A stretch of DNA of 64,000 nt, from the NCBI GenBank assembly GCA_024036415.1, contig JAMWET010000756.1:124001-188000 (forward strand), given 5' to 3'. Under the pieces are notes generated by a model that was not told where the DNA came from, ran no database searches, and was given only the letters and a program-made list of their open reading frames with translations. This DNA is from Prochilodus magdalenae (Eukaryota > Chordata > Actinopteri > Characiformes > Prochilodontidae). Within the stretch, counting starts at the first letter, position 1. Each line of letters begins with the position of its first letter. Below are positions 54,001-64,000 of this stretch, one piece after another. The translations under genes were made by a program, and so were the position numbers.

Positions 54001-57000
54001 GGCTGTCCAAACATGCAGTTGAGGTAAACAAGGGTAAACAATTAAGGATGAAATGTAATTAGCAAACAGACATCATGTAGTGTGGGAGATCACCCTGTCA
54101 TTATTTGGTCATTAACAATAAAAGCGTGGGATTGAAAGTTCAGGCGCACTTCAGGCAGAGCACAGGGGCTTCGGAAAGCAGAAATATTTCAATCTGTGCA
54201 GAAGACATAATTATCTGATTATTTCTGTGTAGATTGCTCTTCCTCTCTGCAGGGAAGGAACTGGATAATGGATGGAGGCATATCATAGCAGTCTAATATA
54301 ATAAGCAGAGAAATTGTTTTTGTTTTTTTTCTAGGTGGGTGGAAGTTTGATGCTTCCATGTCCAATTTGCACTCATCATTATGAACTAATTATCATAACA
54401 ATAAGAGCAACATCTGCTTTTATTTCCCTATAGACATCGCTGACTGACTGCATGTGGGTTTATCCAAGGTCTACAAAAGGAAAGTCACAACTGAAGTCTC
54501 AGGTAGGCCTTCTTCTCGTCCAGCACAGGTGTGGTTAGGTCTATTAATTGAGTTTAAAGTGTAGCACAGTGTCTGTAATATATGTATCATCACTTCGTAT
54601 CAAAGCCTTATTACAAATTTCTTATCTATGCACCATATGCACCAAATATGTTGATTAATCAACCAGCAGAAGTGGTCACAAATTAATATAGGATAACAGG
54701 CCTCAAATTATATCAGATATACATGTCTTCCTCGCCTTACTGAAAATGAATTAAGTCACTGCTTGGTGTTTAGCCGGTTGAGCAAAAGTAGAATTATCTT
54801 TGTCAGCAAACAACTAACATAACACTATTCTCTGTTTTGTATGTAAGATGGTTAACACATTTACAAAAATGCCAGGTTTTTCACAGTCCCACTGGCAGTG
54901 AAGATTTAAATGAAGGATTGGATCTTATTGGGTAAAGTTTACACCATTTGAGTATGAAGTGACAACTAACTCTGTCTATAATTTCCAAATGAATTAAGCA
55001 GCGTATCAATACGCTTACTGCTGAAAATAAACATATTAAAATTATCCATGATGAAATTTCAAACAAGTAAAATCCAGACAGCTCTTCATGAAGCAGCCTA
55101 TCTCACATGCATGTATTCAACTGCAAAAAGAAATCTGACAGCGTGACAAACAATTATAACAGACTAATCTTATTCATCTTACCATCATGTAGACTCATTT
55201 ATTATGTAGCTCACAGAGCAGCAGGGCTGAAGGGACCCAGCACAGATTCATTCACCTGTTTGCTGAGCATGTTAGCCTGCCACAGCAATTTAAGCTAATT
55301 GTTAAATCAGGATCATTACACTCTGAATCTAACTGATTGATAACTAATCTGATGGCGGATTTTCACCCAGCATAATTGATGATTTATTAATTACATAACT
55401 GGGGTGTGCAGAAACAATTCTAGGGTCATAATTCTAGGCTGTTCCTAATTGTCCTCTGCGAGAAGACAAAATTTAATTTAAGATGTAAGATTACTTGCTT
55501 GACTTTCTAGTGCGCTGCTACAGAGCTAACTTTTTCAGTTATGAGGGCGACCAGTGCAAATCCTGAAAAAAATTAAAGCATAGAACACATGCATTTTATT
55601 TCCACTGCAAGCTTCTGTGTTGTATTTAATTTAATGTGTGACAGTCTGCCTCAGATGTGTTCTGTATAGTCCCCTCGTGTCCATTACAACAGAGCAGAGG
55701 GAACAGGTGTGGTGTAATAAGTCGAGAAGGATGTTTTTTACTTCTCTTATTAAGTCACCATTTCAGAGAGACACTAAGGTGGAGTTTTATTAAGAAAGGA
55801 ATTACTGGCACAATGTAACCACAAGTTTGGCTCATGAAAGCACATTTCTGCAAAGTAATGGTATAAAAGATATGATAAAATGATAAATTGTTTTTATCAT
55901 TATATTTTAAGGTTGAATAAGTGCTTCAATAGGTTGAAACATGCATATTTTCCTATGCATTTAACTTTTAATAATGTTTACTAATTACCATATATATACT
56001 TGATGCATAAAAAATTTTAGAACTAAGTAATAATTTTTTTTTAATTTGAAACACATTAATTTTCTGCTGGAGGGATGAGCTGAACTTGAGTTCTGTGCTG
56101 AGTTCAGTTGGAATCTTTACACTGTAAAATGTGTGCTTACCTGTTTATGTGTGCCTACCTGGTGGTTTGGGATTTTGAGCAAAACCTCTTTACCACAGGT
56201 GCTAACAGTCTCAGCTCTTTAAAAAAAACTTTACACTAGACCTTGAAACATTGCTGAAAGAAAAATTTGATTGCATTCAGCCACAAGAGTATTATTAAGG
56301 ACAGGTACTGATGTTGGATGATTAGCTCTGAATCACAAATTGCACTCCATCTCATTCTAAAGCTGTTAGATGGAGGTATATCACTGCAGAGAATACTGTG
56401 CCACTGCTACACAGACACGTGCTGAGGGGTTTGTACCCTTCTTGGCAATGCTTGGCACTACGCATGGTGACCTTGGGCTCATTTACAGCTCCTTCAGAGC
56501 ACCACATCCTACGAACAGTGTCATTATAGACAGATTATACCAGCTGTGTGTGCACATTTCAGCACCTCTGTCAGCAATGGGTAGGCAGCAAGTCCCCAGT
56601 TAGAAGAACACTTTGGGATATACAGGTTATGAGCTTTGGTCACAGAAGCAATGATACGTAGCTTAGCCATATTAGCACTGTAAATTACGAGTCTTGTGCT
56701 GGCCCTAGTCTCATGACATAATATACACAGCAATGTCATAGTGTATTTGATGACCCCACTGCCAGCATATGCCTGAGTGAGATTAATAAAAGCACAGCTG
56801 TTACTGACACCTATACAATGAAGGTTCTCCAATGGGGTTCCATTTCCAATTACTTCCAACCTATTAACCTCTCCCATAGCTAATAAGTGGATATGAGTCA
56901 ATGAAAACTGTAAGTGAGAGATATAACCTTTTCCGGCAGAGGAGAGTCAGTGTTCTCTTTGTGAAACGCTCCCTGAAGGTCAGCATAATGCAGGGGAGCT

Positions 57001-57175
57001 GCCGCTTTCCACTCGCCTGGTTTTATAGAAAAGGTTCATTTTTATACGGCCTCCCCGTTTTTAATGCAACACTCGTCACAGGCTAACGATCCGCTCACTT
57101 TGCCCTACCAAGCCTGGCACAGTCAAGGTCGGACGCTGCGTGTCTCTGCTACGACTGGCAGATCCTGCTTTAGAC
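51075..57175. other. Long non-coding stretch with possible conserved elements
   Basis: No supported gene. Repeat-poor parts rich in TAAT/ATTA cores include 52.02-52.40 kb, 53.84-54.22 kb (CAGTCATTAATCATCTGATT, ATGTAATTAGCAAACAG, GGTCATTAACAATAAAAGCG) and 55.26-55.48 kb (CATAATTGATGATTTATTAA). Such stretches in a gene desert often are developmental enhancers, but evidence here is composition alone. Confidence 0.3.
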
Positions 57176-57179
57176 CAAG

Positions 57180-57480
57180 AGAGGAGAGAGAGAGAGAGAG
57201 AACAGATAAAAGACATACATACACAGACACAGAGACAGACCGAAAAAGACCAGAGAGAGAAAGAGAGAACATACAAAAGACAGACATACACAGATACAGA
57301 AAGAGCGAGAGAGAGGAGAGAGAGAACGAGGACAGAAGAAAAACAGAAATACACAGATACAGAAAGCGTGAGAGAGAGGGGAGAGAGAGAGAGGACAGAA
57401 GAAAAACAGAAATACACAGATACAGAGAATGTAAAAAAGGGAGGAGAGAGAAAAAGACAGAACATACAAAAGACAGACGC
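57180..57480. repeat. 63 bp purine-rich minisatellite
   Basis: The motif ACACAGATACAGA recurs at 57,288, 57,351 and 57,414 (spacing exactly 63), with a related ACACAGACACAG start at 57,221. Between are GA-rich arms with CAGAAGAAAAACAGAAAT. As 63 is a multiple of three, several frames stay open (R/E/K/T-rich plus, S/L/F/C-rich minus, up to 225 codons); these are artefacts. GA-rich text continues to about 57,695. Confidence 0.93.
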
Positions 57481-57695
57481 ATGTATATTTGGAAAAAGAG
57501 AGAGAAATATGGAGAACGTAAGAAAGACATACAGAGAGAAAGTAAGCAATAGAGAGAGAACAAGAGAAACATACACACAGAGAGACAGAAAGAGAGAGAT
57601 ATAGAAGAGATACTTAGAGAGATATAGAAAGAGAGGAGAGAGTGTGTGATAGAGAGATACAGAGACAAGGAGAGAAAGAGGGAGAGATGGAGAGA
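57481..57695. repeat. GA-rich low-complexity tract
   Basis: Irregular GAGA/CAGA/TAGA text following the 63 bp minisatellite. Confidence 0.85.
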
Positions 57696-58325
57696 TTTTG
57701 ACTTTAAAGTATGACAGTAAATAAAAGGTCTACATACTGAAAGCATGGACGAATGAATAGGAAGAATCCCAGTTAGGAAAAATAGACCACTGAACCACAC
57801 AACAACACACCTCTATCCTCCACTCACAGTAATCCTCCATCAACACTTCTTCTCCAAAGCAGGAATGTTCTGAGTGCTCTGGTAGACCACAGATTCTGCT
57901 CTTATTTCTGATCGCACTAATGCCCGAGACATTTCCTAGCTTCTGTGTCCTGCTCTGGAATAACAGCCTAGAAGACTTTCCATGTTGCTAATTTTTCTTG
58001 TCCCAAGCAAGACATTTTTCAAAATACATGTGGAACACTGAGTCTGTGTTCAGAGGAGCTCAATGAGCGGCCCAGCCTCAGAGAAAACAGAAAACCTGGA
58101 TCAGGGTTATGACAGAAAATGCAGCATGGCAAAACAGCTGGAGTTTGACACAAATGCATTAGAGGACATTATCTCTCCATTGGAGATCCGGTGCGCTTGG
58201 ACAGAAAGCTCGCGAATGCCGCATGTCCTTAAGGACAGAAAGATGGACTCTCTATTTAGGGTCAACTCTGCCTTTTAGTTCACTGAAGAAAACGGTTTCA
58301 TACAGCATGGGGACAAGACATTCTA

Positions 58326-58369
58326 GCTGCAAACCTCATGCGCTGCAAACCTCATGCGCTGCAAACCTC
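58326..58369. repeat. 16 bp tandem repeat, 2.75 units
   Basis: GCTGCAAACCTCATGC twice in full and once truncated, bounded on both sides by TAGCT/CTAGCTAG text. Confidence 0.95.
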
Positions 58370-58485
58370 TAGCTAGATTTAAAGAAAGGGTTATCTAACC
58401 CATAATGAGCAGTAATCACCTCAAACAGCTTTAAACAGCATAAGAGCCATAAAACCCAGGCACAATTATTTTATGGATTTCATGA

Positions 58486-58983
58486 CATCAAAAAAAGTAT
58501 TGCCAGTACATAACAAATCTAAGGGACACTGTCCTCAAGGAACAGCTGTTGAGTAGCCTGCAGCCTCATAGTCCTCACTCTAGCAAGACAAGTCTTCTTT
58601 TAGCCATTGGCCCTCTTCAAACTGGGGCAAATACCACTCTCCTACAACTCTACAAAGGTCTTCTAAATGTGGTGTCCCAGATCTGTGAAGGGGGTATCCC
58701 ATGCAATCTAGAAAAGCAGTGTGTATATCCAAGCTAAATAGGGGCCAAAACAAGTATACAATCCTCTAGTCAATCCATCCATCCCAAAGAGTCTGTCCTC
58801 CAGTCACTAGTGTCACAGAGTTCTGTAGTACAGGTATGCTCTGGTAAACCAGAAATGTCACTCCTGATTACAAGGCTCAGCACCAGGACCTCCACTGAGA
58901 ATTACAAAGAGGAGTTCCACAGAGCAAAGAAACGTCTGCATAGGTTACAGAACAAACTCATCCAAAAATGGCATATTGTATAA
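58486..58983 (+). pseudogene. Degraded open frame of unknown origin
   Basis: One plus-strand frame runs about 166 codons with a single in-frame TAA at 58,735-58,737: 83 codons before it and about 81 after it, ending at TAA 58,981. There is no low-complexity DNA to explain the openness. The last part reads ENYKEEFHRAKKRLHRLQNK, basic and heptad-like as in a coiled coil. No ATG lies near the start and no family is recognised. It might be a decayed transposon or processed gene. It might also be chance, since two open runs of this length are uncommon but not impossible in 64 kb. Confidence 0.25.
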
Positions 58984-59777
58984 AAACTTGGCTCAGACTT
59001 GTTTACAGCAGTGATGATGGGAACCAGATGTTGTGATGTCTAAAGCACACATATAGTCATAATTGACCAGTGAACTTACACATCTTCTAAACTTTAATAT
59101 GAGATGTTGGTGATGGTGCAATAACTTTAAACAGTCTGGTCTCTGGGATTGGCTTTACCATAGAACACCCTACGTGGACAAAGTCGAATCGCAAAACAGT
59201 CAAACAAGTTTCAGGCACTATGGAACATATTCATAACCATTTCATGGTGTTACTTTTGTCAGCAAACTTTTTGAGGCATCGAGCACTTTGAGCATTAAGT
59301 TCAGATCACTACCACTGTAAACAATAAACTCAGCAGGATTCTTTAGAAGGCTCAGTCCCACACCAGACCACTCAGAATGACTGTTTACATCTCACTGATC
59401 AAATCTGATTACGCAGAAATCTCATAAATCTGTGGAATTCCCTTTTAATAACTTGGCAGTGCATGTTCTGATATCTCACTTATTCTAAATCTCTCACATT
59501 AAGAAGTCTCAAAACAGTTAAGAGCCATTTTCTCTCCACATGTACACACACACAAAATATAAAGAGAGGAAGTGACAAAGTGAGAGAGAGATGCACAGGT
59601 AGAGAGACCCAGATAGAGGAGGTGTTGTGAAGGATGAGTGAAGGAGAGTGGGCAGATGATTGAGGGATTAAAGAAGGGGCTGTTGAATGATCTGGGAGTA
59701 GAGTGTGTGTCTTGTCTCACGCCCCCCTTCATCCTCTAAGGCGTCTCTGCCCTGCCAAGTTTAGACTGTTTCAGAGT

Positions 59778-59786
59778 ATGTGTGTG

Positions 59787-59817
<31 letters not shown>

Positions 59818-59850
59818 ATGCGAGTGTGTGAATGTGTGTGCGAGTGTATA
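59778..59850. repeat. (GT)n microsatellite, degenerate end
   Basis: About 40 bp of GT with one GC interruption, followed by GCGAGTGTGTGAATGTG-type decay. Confidence 0.93.
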
Positions 59851-60039
59851 GCTTAAAGGCAGAGTAGAGATGTCACCCTTAAAGTCCTCTAATCAGGCCT
59901 AAATCCCACTTCAATAATCCTGTTTGTGGCCCATTGATTTTGGCTCCGTGATTGAAAACATGCTGCACTCACAGCAGGATGGCAGAGAGTGAATGTGAAG
60001 ATGCAGCTGTCTGTGCAATTTTTGCATGTGTGTGCGTGT

Positions 60040-60265
60040 GTGTTACACATTCCTACACATTTCCACACACACTCACACCTAGGGGGCAATTTAGCATCTC
60101 TAATTCACCTGACTGCATGTCTTTAGACTGTAGGAGGAAACCCACGCAGACATGGAGAAAACATGCAGACTCCACACAGAAAGCAACCTGGATGCTTCAG
60201 ACAGAAATCCAACCCAGGCCCTTCTTGTTTTGAGGGGACAGCATTACCCACTGCACCACTGTGAT
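60040..60265 (-). repeat. SINE-like repeat with tRNA-type promoter remnants
   Basis: The minus strand begins near 60,265 with CAGTGGTGCAGTGGGTAATG (A-box-like), then CCTGGGTTGGATTT where a B box (GGTTCGANNCC) would lie. It continues with GTGTGGAGTCTGCATGTTTT and TGCGTGGGTTTCCTCCTAC, wording very common in fish interspersed repeats. The B box is mutated, and no tRNA cloverleaf is formed, so this is not a tRNA gene. SINE versus LINE-tail origin is not settled. Confidence 0.6.
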
Positions 60266-61179
60266 CAGGTTCATTGTGTTAAAAAACAAAATGTCAAACC
60301 AAGTTGTTTAAAAAAGATCATTCTGATGAGATGCATTCATTTTAAACATGCTGTAATGTTTTTATTTTGGTCATATATACACTTTATTGCAGGTTACTGT
60401 TAATAAGGCTACATTATGTTTAAAGCATAACGACATAAATGTTTATAAATGTCTATTACACTTAATTTACCATAAAGTAGCGGGTTTTGACCAAAACAGG
60501 CAAATGTAACCTTTATGGTAAAGAAACTCTACTGTCCAGCGTGTTCAGGACAGCAGGACAGGTCACTTCTCGTTACGCAGTGTCTAACTCTGGTGACCAC
60601 AGCAACCACTAACTAGCCCCACTGCTCAGAATATGACATACTACACATAGAATCCATCGTCAGGCTAACAGCACAACTTACAGGATTTAAAGTCTCCCTT
60701 GCTCCTCCTGGTGCTTCCAGCAAGCTCCACATTATGTCTCTTATGATGTTACGTTTTCCATCCATCTCTAGGTAAATGAGTCAGTGGTGGGATACAAGAG
60801 TACATATAAACAAACCCACTTCTGCCAAACAATGTACACTCAAACCAAATGCCCTGTGCAAGACACAGCCGCTGATATTTGTGCAGGGTTCACCTCAAAT
60901 ACTCTAACGAGACTAGGCACAATGTTGCATTCATGGTTAACTGAGTACTGGGAAATTTCTGCTACCAAATGGAAAGAATTCCAAAATTCTTTTAAACTTT
61001 ACTCCAACTTGTTATTCCCACTCGGAATGTTTGTAAGGAGCTCCTCTGAGCTTACATTTCATGCATGTCAGCACCCTTAAAACAGGAAGCATTGCATTTT
61101 AAACAGACTTTTAAATGTGTTTGTTTGTATCACTGTCCAAATGTTTTTATGTTTCTACATCACTTGAGCACAGTAGCTG

Positions 61180-61255
61180 CTTTTTTCATTTTTTACATAC
61201 TCCAAAATGGCTTGGAATAAAATATTTTGGTCATTATTTTGGCTCTATATAAACA
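61180..61255 (+). repeat. Fragment of the 8.15 kb dispersed repeat family
   Basis: CCAAAATGGCTTGGAATAAAAT corresponds to the central block of the copies at 8.15 and 19.87 kb. Only a short part is recognisable. Confidence 0.3.
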
Positions 61256-61269
61256 GGGAATGGCCATTA

Positions 61270-62560
61270 CACACATCCAAATGCAGCATGTGTACAATTC
61301 AAATGTATTTTTTTTATATGCACATAGCAGCCAAAAAAGAAAATGCTTTCACGAGTGCTTTTAGTTGGGAAGATTCTGAAAATTCCAAGCTCCCAGCATC
61401 AGCAATGTGTATCTACAGTATAAGGATAGTAGCACTGTGTGTTGCATGACGGAAAGAGATCCTCGCAGCTCCTAGAACAAGAGCTTTGAAAACCCCCAGC
61501 TAACCTTGAGTGGCGAAGGACAAGGAGTAACCCACACCCAGAGAATAAATACACGTTGAAGTTACCCTTCTACCCTGGGACGTGTAGAGAGACAGTGCTG
61601 CCCCCCACTGGTAACAGTTCAGCAAACTCTGATGCAGACAAGTGACATGATATTTTTACTGAGTGCCATTAAAACCTGCCTAAACTGCTCTGCATACACG
61701 GAACTATTCATAACGTAATAGTGACTGATTTAGTAGAACATAGATATAGTGGATTAAGTAGCTCCCTTTGTTTTTTCTAGCCTACTGTAATTCTACTCAC
61801 AGAGCCAGGGTTCTTTCTGAAGGTCCCTAAACCCATTCATCTCAGCATTCATTCATTTCTGGGCCTAAGAGTCCTAACGCGGGGTCTAGCACGCGCCCTC
61901 GCATTTCAATATCAAAAGAAAATCTTTTAATCTTGCCTACATTTTTAGAGCATGTGGGGAGATGTTCTTTAAGAAAAGTGCCAAACAAAGCCTCTCCTGT
62001 CACCCTCCGGACTCTGCTGACGTGATGGCTCGGCAGCACTGTAATTACTCCACAGAGAGCGGATCTGCTTTTGTCTTTGCTTTAGCAGGAAGCTGCTGAC
62101 AGAGAGGGAGGAAATGGAAAACCGTGGAGCTCCAATTTCGTACATAGTGATTATACGCAAACTATTATAACTGTGGAGTGCACACAAATATTCGGTCTTT
62201 CAAATTTACAGTCAACACGGATTTTGACATTTTGCATTGTGTTGTTTTTTTTCTGATGCAGGACACATGGAAGCTTCAAAACAAGGGAGTCTATATGCTT
62301 GCAGCGATAGCACGATGGCATTCTTTAGGAAAATGGAATATGCTGCAATATTTTCTTGCAGTGCTGTGCAAAAGCCTTAGACATCTGATAAAATGATATG
62401 TAAAGCCATTTATCTGGCCGTGGGCATTTATTTGTTGGCCAAAAATAAACAGGGCACCCTCCTCATGAAAGGGGTTTATAAAGTGCTGAAAACGAAAAAC
62501 AGAAAAAGATTGCATGGTAAGGAAGGGCTTGTGCCAAACTATTAAATACTAAACAAAACA
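61270..62560. other. Non-coding stretch
   Basis: No gene was recognised. 61.84-62.14 kb is relatively GC-rich and repeat-free (CTAACGCGGGGTCTAGCACG, GACTCTGCTGACGTGATGG) and could be a conserved element containing a CRE-like TGACGTGA; speculative. Confidence 0.3.
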
Positions 62561-62569
62561 TTCAATTGT

Positions 62570-63145
62570 CCCTTAGAACCCTAGGGTAATTATGCATAAT
62601 TGTTTTGGTATTTTGGTCAACTTAAATGTACACACGTCATAAAAAGAATAGTTGCACCCAGAAGGAAGTGTGGAGTTGTAGAGGTTCCTAATGGTATCCT
62701 GTGATAATCCATCCCATGCAGCTTGAATATTCTCACACAGCCCCTGCAGACTGTGCAGTAGCGGTGGAGGTGGAGTGACACCAGACCTTACAAATATGTG
62801 ACGCACAACAACAAACTGTTCATCTTGGCACTAACCATGGTGCCTCCACACATGGATTCATAGGCTGTCTCCACCAAGATAAAAGCAGGACTCACTGAAC
62901 TAAGGATGACCCTCTGCCATTCTGATTCACTTCATGACATGTCTGACCTGACACCTTGCAGGCTTTGGCTTCCGTTTGCACCACTATGGTCAGTTGGATG
63001 ACTCATGAAGGCATCACTGCTCAACAAATTTCCACAGGCGTTGGTGTTGGGTCAGTCAGGTACAGTGATAAGGCCCGTCCTTGCTCACATGCGCAAGTTT
63101 GATTCCTGTCAGTTAACTCATTCTGGGTTCAACTATTTGTGCAAC
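62570..63145 (-). pseudogene. Tc1-like transposase relic, copy 2, core deleted
   Basis: On the minus strand, 63.06-62.82 kb aligns with the copy at 24.6-24.95 kb (shared GGATGACTCATGAAGGCAT-type and CCAAGATGAACAGTTTG blocks). This corresponds to the N-terminal/linker part up to the first catalytic region. It then jumps at about 62.81 kb to the transposase C-terminus, reading GLCENIQAAWDGLSQDTIRN, the usual ending of fish Tc1 proteins. The intervening QDN and SPDLNPIE regions are absent, so the catalytic core was deleted. CTGGGTTCAACTATTTGTGC at 63,125 faces an inverted CTGGGTGCAACTATT at 62,650-62,664. Confidence 0.7.
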
Positions 63146-63261
63146 AATTCATATTTGATAAGTGATGTACATTTTAAGTAAACATGTAACAGTTTAACAT
63201 TAGTCAGCCATTATTGCTACAACTAATGTATTATTCCATGTTAGCTAGTCAACACTTCATG

Positions 63262-63662
63262 TTAAGTTCAAGTTCAAGTTCAAGTGGTTTTATTTGTCAT
63301 TTCAACTAATACAGTACACAGTGAAACGAAATAACGTTCCTCCAGGACCAAGGTGCTACATAGAACAATAGACTACTCAATACAATACAACATAAAGTGC
63401 ACGTGTGCCAGTGCGCAAGACAATATACTATAAATACACACAACCATTTACAAGACAAACAATAAATACAGGGGAGGGGAAACAGTGCATTCGGCCCCTA
63501 AGTAGTGGGAGCAGTGAGGTGCAGTTGTGCGTATTTGGTGTAAATGTAAACATTAGACACTGTAAACACTGTACTTTGAATTTAACAGCAGTACTAAGGT
63601 TATCCAGTTGGTGGAACAATAGCAGTTTTAGACAGTTTTTTTTAATGAAAAAGGAAAAAGGT

Positions 63663-63725
<63 letters not shown>

Positions 63726-63880
63726 TAGAGAGAGAGTGTGCTTTCAGTTCAGTCACTAAAATGTTTGTTTGTTAAGACCAGAGTCTGGTTGTTAAGAAGT
63801 CTGATGGCTTGGGGAAAGAAGCTGTTGCACGGTCTGGATGTGAGGGCCCGGATGCTACCAGAAGTGTTACACATTTTTGT
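63262..63880 (+). repeat. High-copy teleost interspersed repeat carrying (GT)n
   Basis: Starts AAGTTCAAGTTCAAGTTCAA, then GTTTTATTTGTCATTTCAAC, CAGTACACAGTGAAACGAAA, CGTTCCTCCAGGACCAAGGT. After a GT tract comes AAGTCTGATGGCTTGGGGAA, GAAGCTGTTGCACGGTCTGG and TGTGAGGGCCCGGATGCT. I recognise these blocks, in this order, as one dispersed fish repeat. The family name is not asserted. Confidence 0.75.
63662..63723. repeat. (GT)n microsatellite inside the dispersed repeat
   Basis: About 31 perfect GT dinucleotides followed by a GAGAGAGA tail, located between the two recognisable halves of the surrounding repeat. Confidence 0.97.
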
Positions 63881-64000
63881 ATAGAATGTCTCAAACAGGT
63901 TAGGTAATATTTTCATTGAATAGAAACTTTCACTGTGTTTCTCATATGTCTTATTTACTGTGGTGAGTGTGTCACCATTGTTACTAATACACATAACAAA

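Noticed and set aside
57123..57800. 225-codon S/L/F-rich minus-strand frame
   Set aside because: Arises from the 63 bp GA-rich minisatellite and adjacent GA text.
60040..60265. tRNA gene on the minus strand
   Set aside because: A- and B-box-like text is present, but there is no cloverleaf or intact B box; fits a dispersed SINE-like repeat.

Overview
This window looks like non-coding nuclear DNA from a ray-finned fish. The signs are AT-rich sequence, very dense microsatellites ((GT)n, (TC)n, GATA, GA-rich tracts), several decayed Tc1/mariner-type DNA transposons, and dispersed repeats whose wording I recognise as common in teleost genomes (for example the 'ggcatttagcagacgctct' motif near 42.4 kb and the 'tagcgctttttacaacagat' motif near 50.4 kb). 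An otophysan fish (characin, catfish or relative) is plausible but is inference. There is no operon structure, phage, CRISPR array or rRNA gene. The region is best read as a gene desert or the inside of a very large intron.

Layout. 0-8 kb: quiet AT-rich DNA with one LTR-like dispersed repeat (2.25 kb). 8-12 kb: GATA repeat, a second copy of the LTR-like repeat (10.7 kb), then a ~200 bp (TC)n tract. 12-23 kb: mostly unique DNA with a TIR-bounded element (16.6 kb), an internally deleted Tc1-like element with intact TA target sites (18.16-18.91 kb), and two diverged direct copies of one repeat (20.95 and 22.73 kb). 23.5-27.4 kb is the most gene-like interval: a TATA-like/first-exon-like segment on the + strand (23.76-24.11 kb), a Tc1-like transposase relic (24.4-25.0 kb), a 440 bp hexanucleotide satellite, and a 79 bp candidate coding exon on the - strand (27,294-27,372) with very good splice signals. 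28-34 kb: two more interspersed repeats, a polypyrimidine tract, and a 21 bp minisatellite of 32 regular units with an embedded copy of its own edge. 38.2-39.65 kb: a nearly full-length but broken Tc1-like element. 41.6-43.3 kb: a low-complexity hotspot with a ~200 bp duplication, GA-rich DNA and two long (GT)n tracts. 45.7-46.0 kb: a 294 bp MITE derived from a Tc1 element. 46-57 kb: mostly unique DNA with several ATTA/TAAT-rich stretches that could be conserved non-coding elements. 57-64 kb: a 63 bp purine-rich minisatellite, a degraded open frame of unknown origin, a tRNA-like SINE copy, a second relic of the 24.4 kb Tc1 lineage, and a dispersed repeat carrying its own (GT)n tract.

No complete protein-coding gene could be supported. 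Every long open frame is either low-complexity (TC, GT, GATATA, 21 bp and 63 bp repeats) or a transposon relic. The two items most worth testing are the - strand exon at 27.3 kb and the + strand promoter/first-exon candidate at 23.8-24.1 kb. The clearest sequence-level structures are the four Tc1-like families and the duplicated minisatellite. I see no evidence of an undescribed multi-gene system here.
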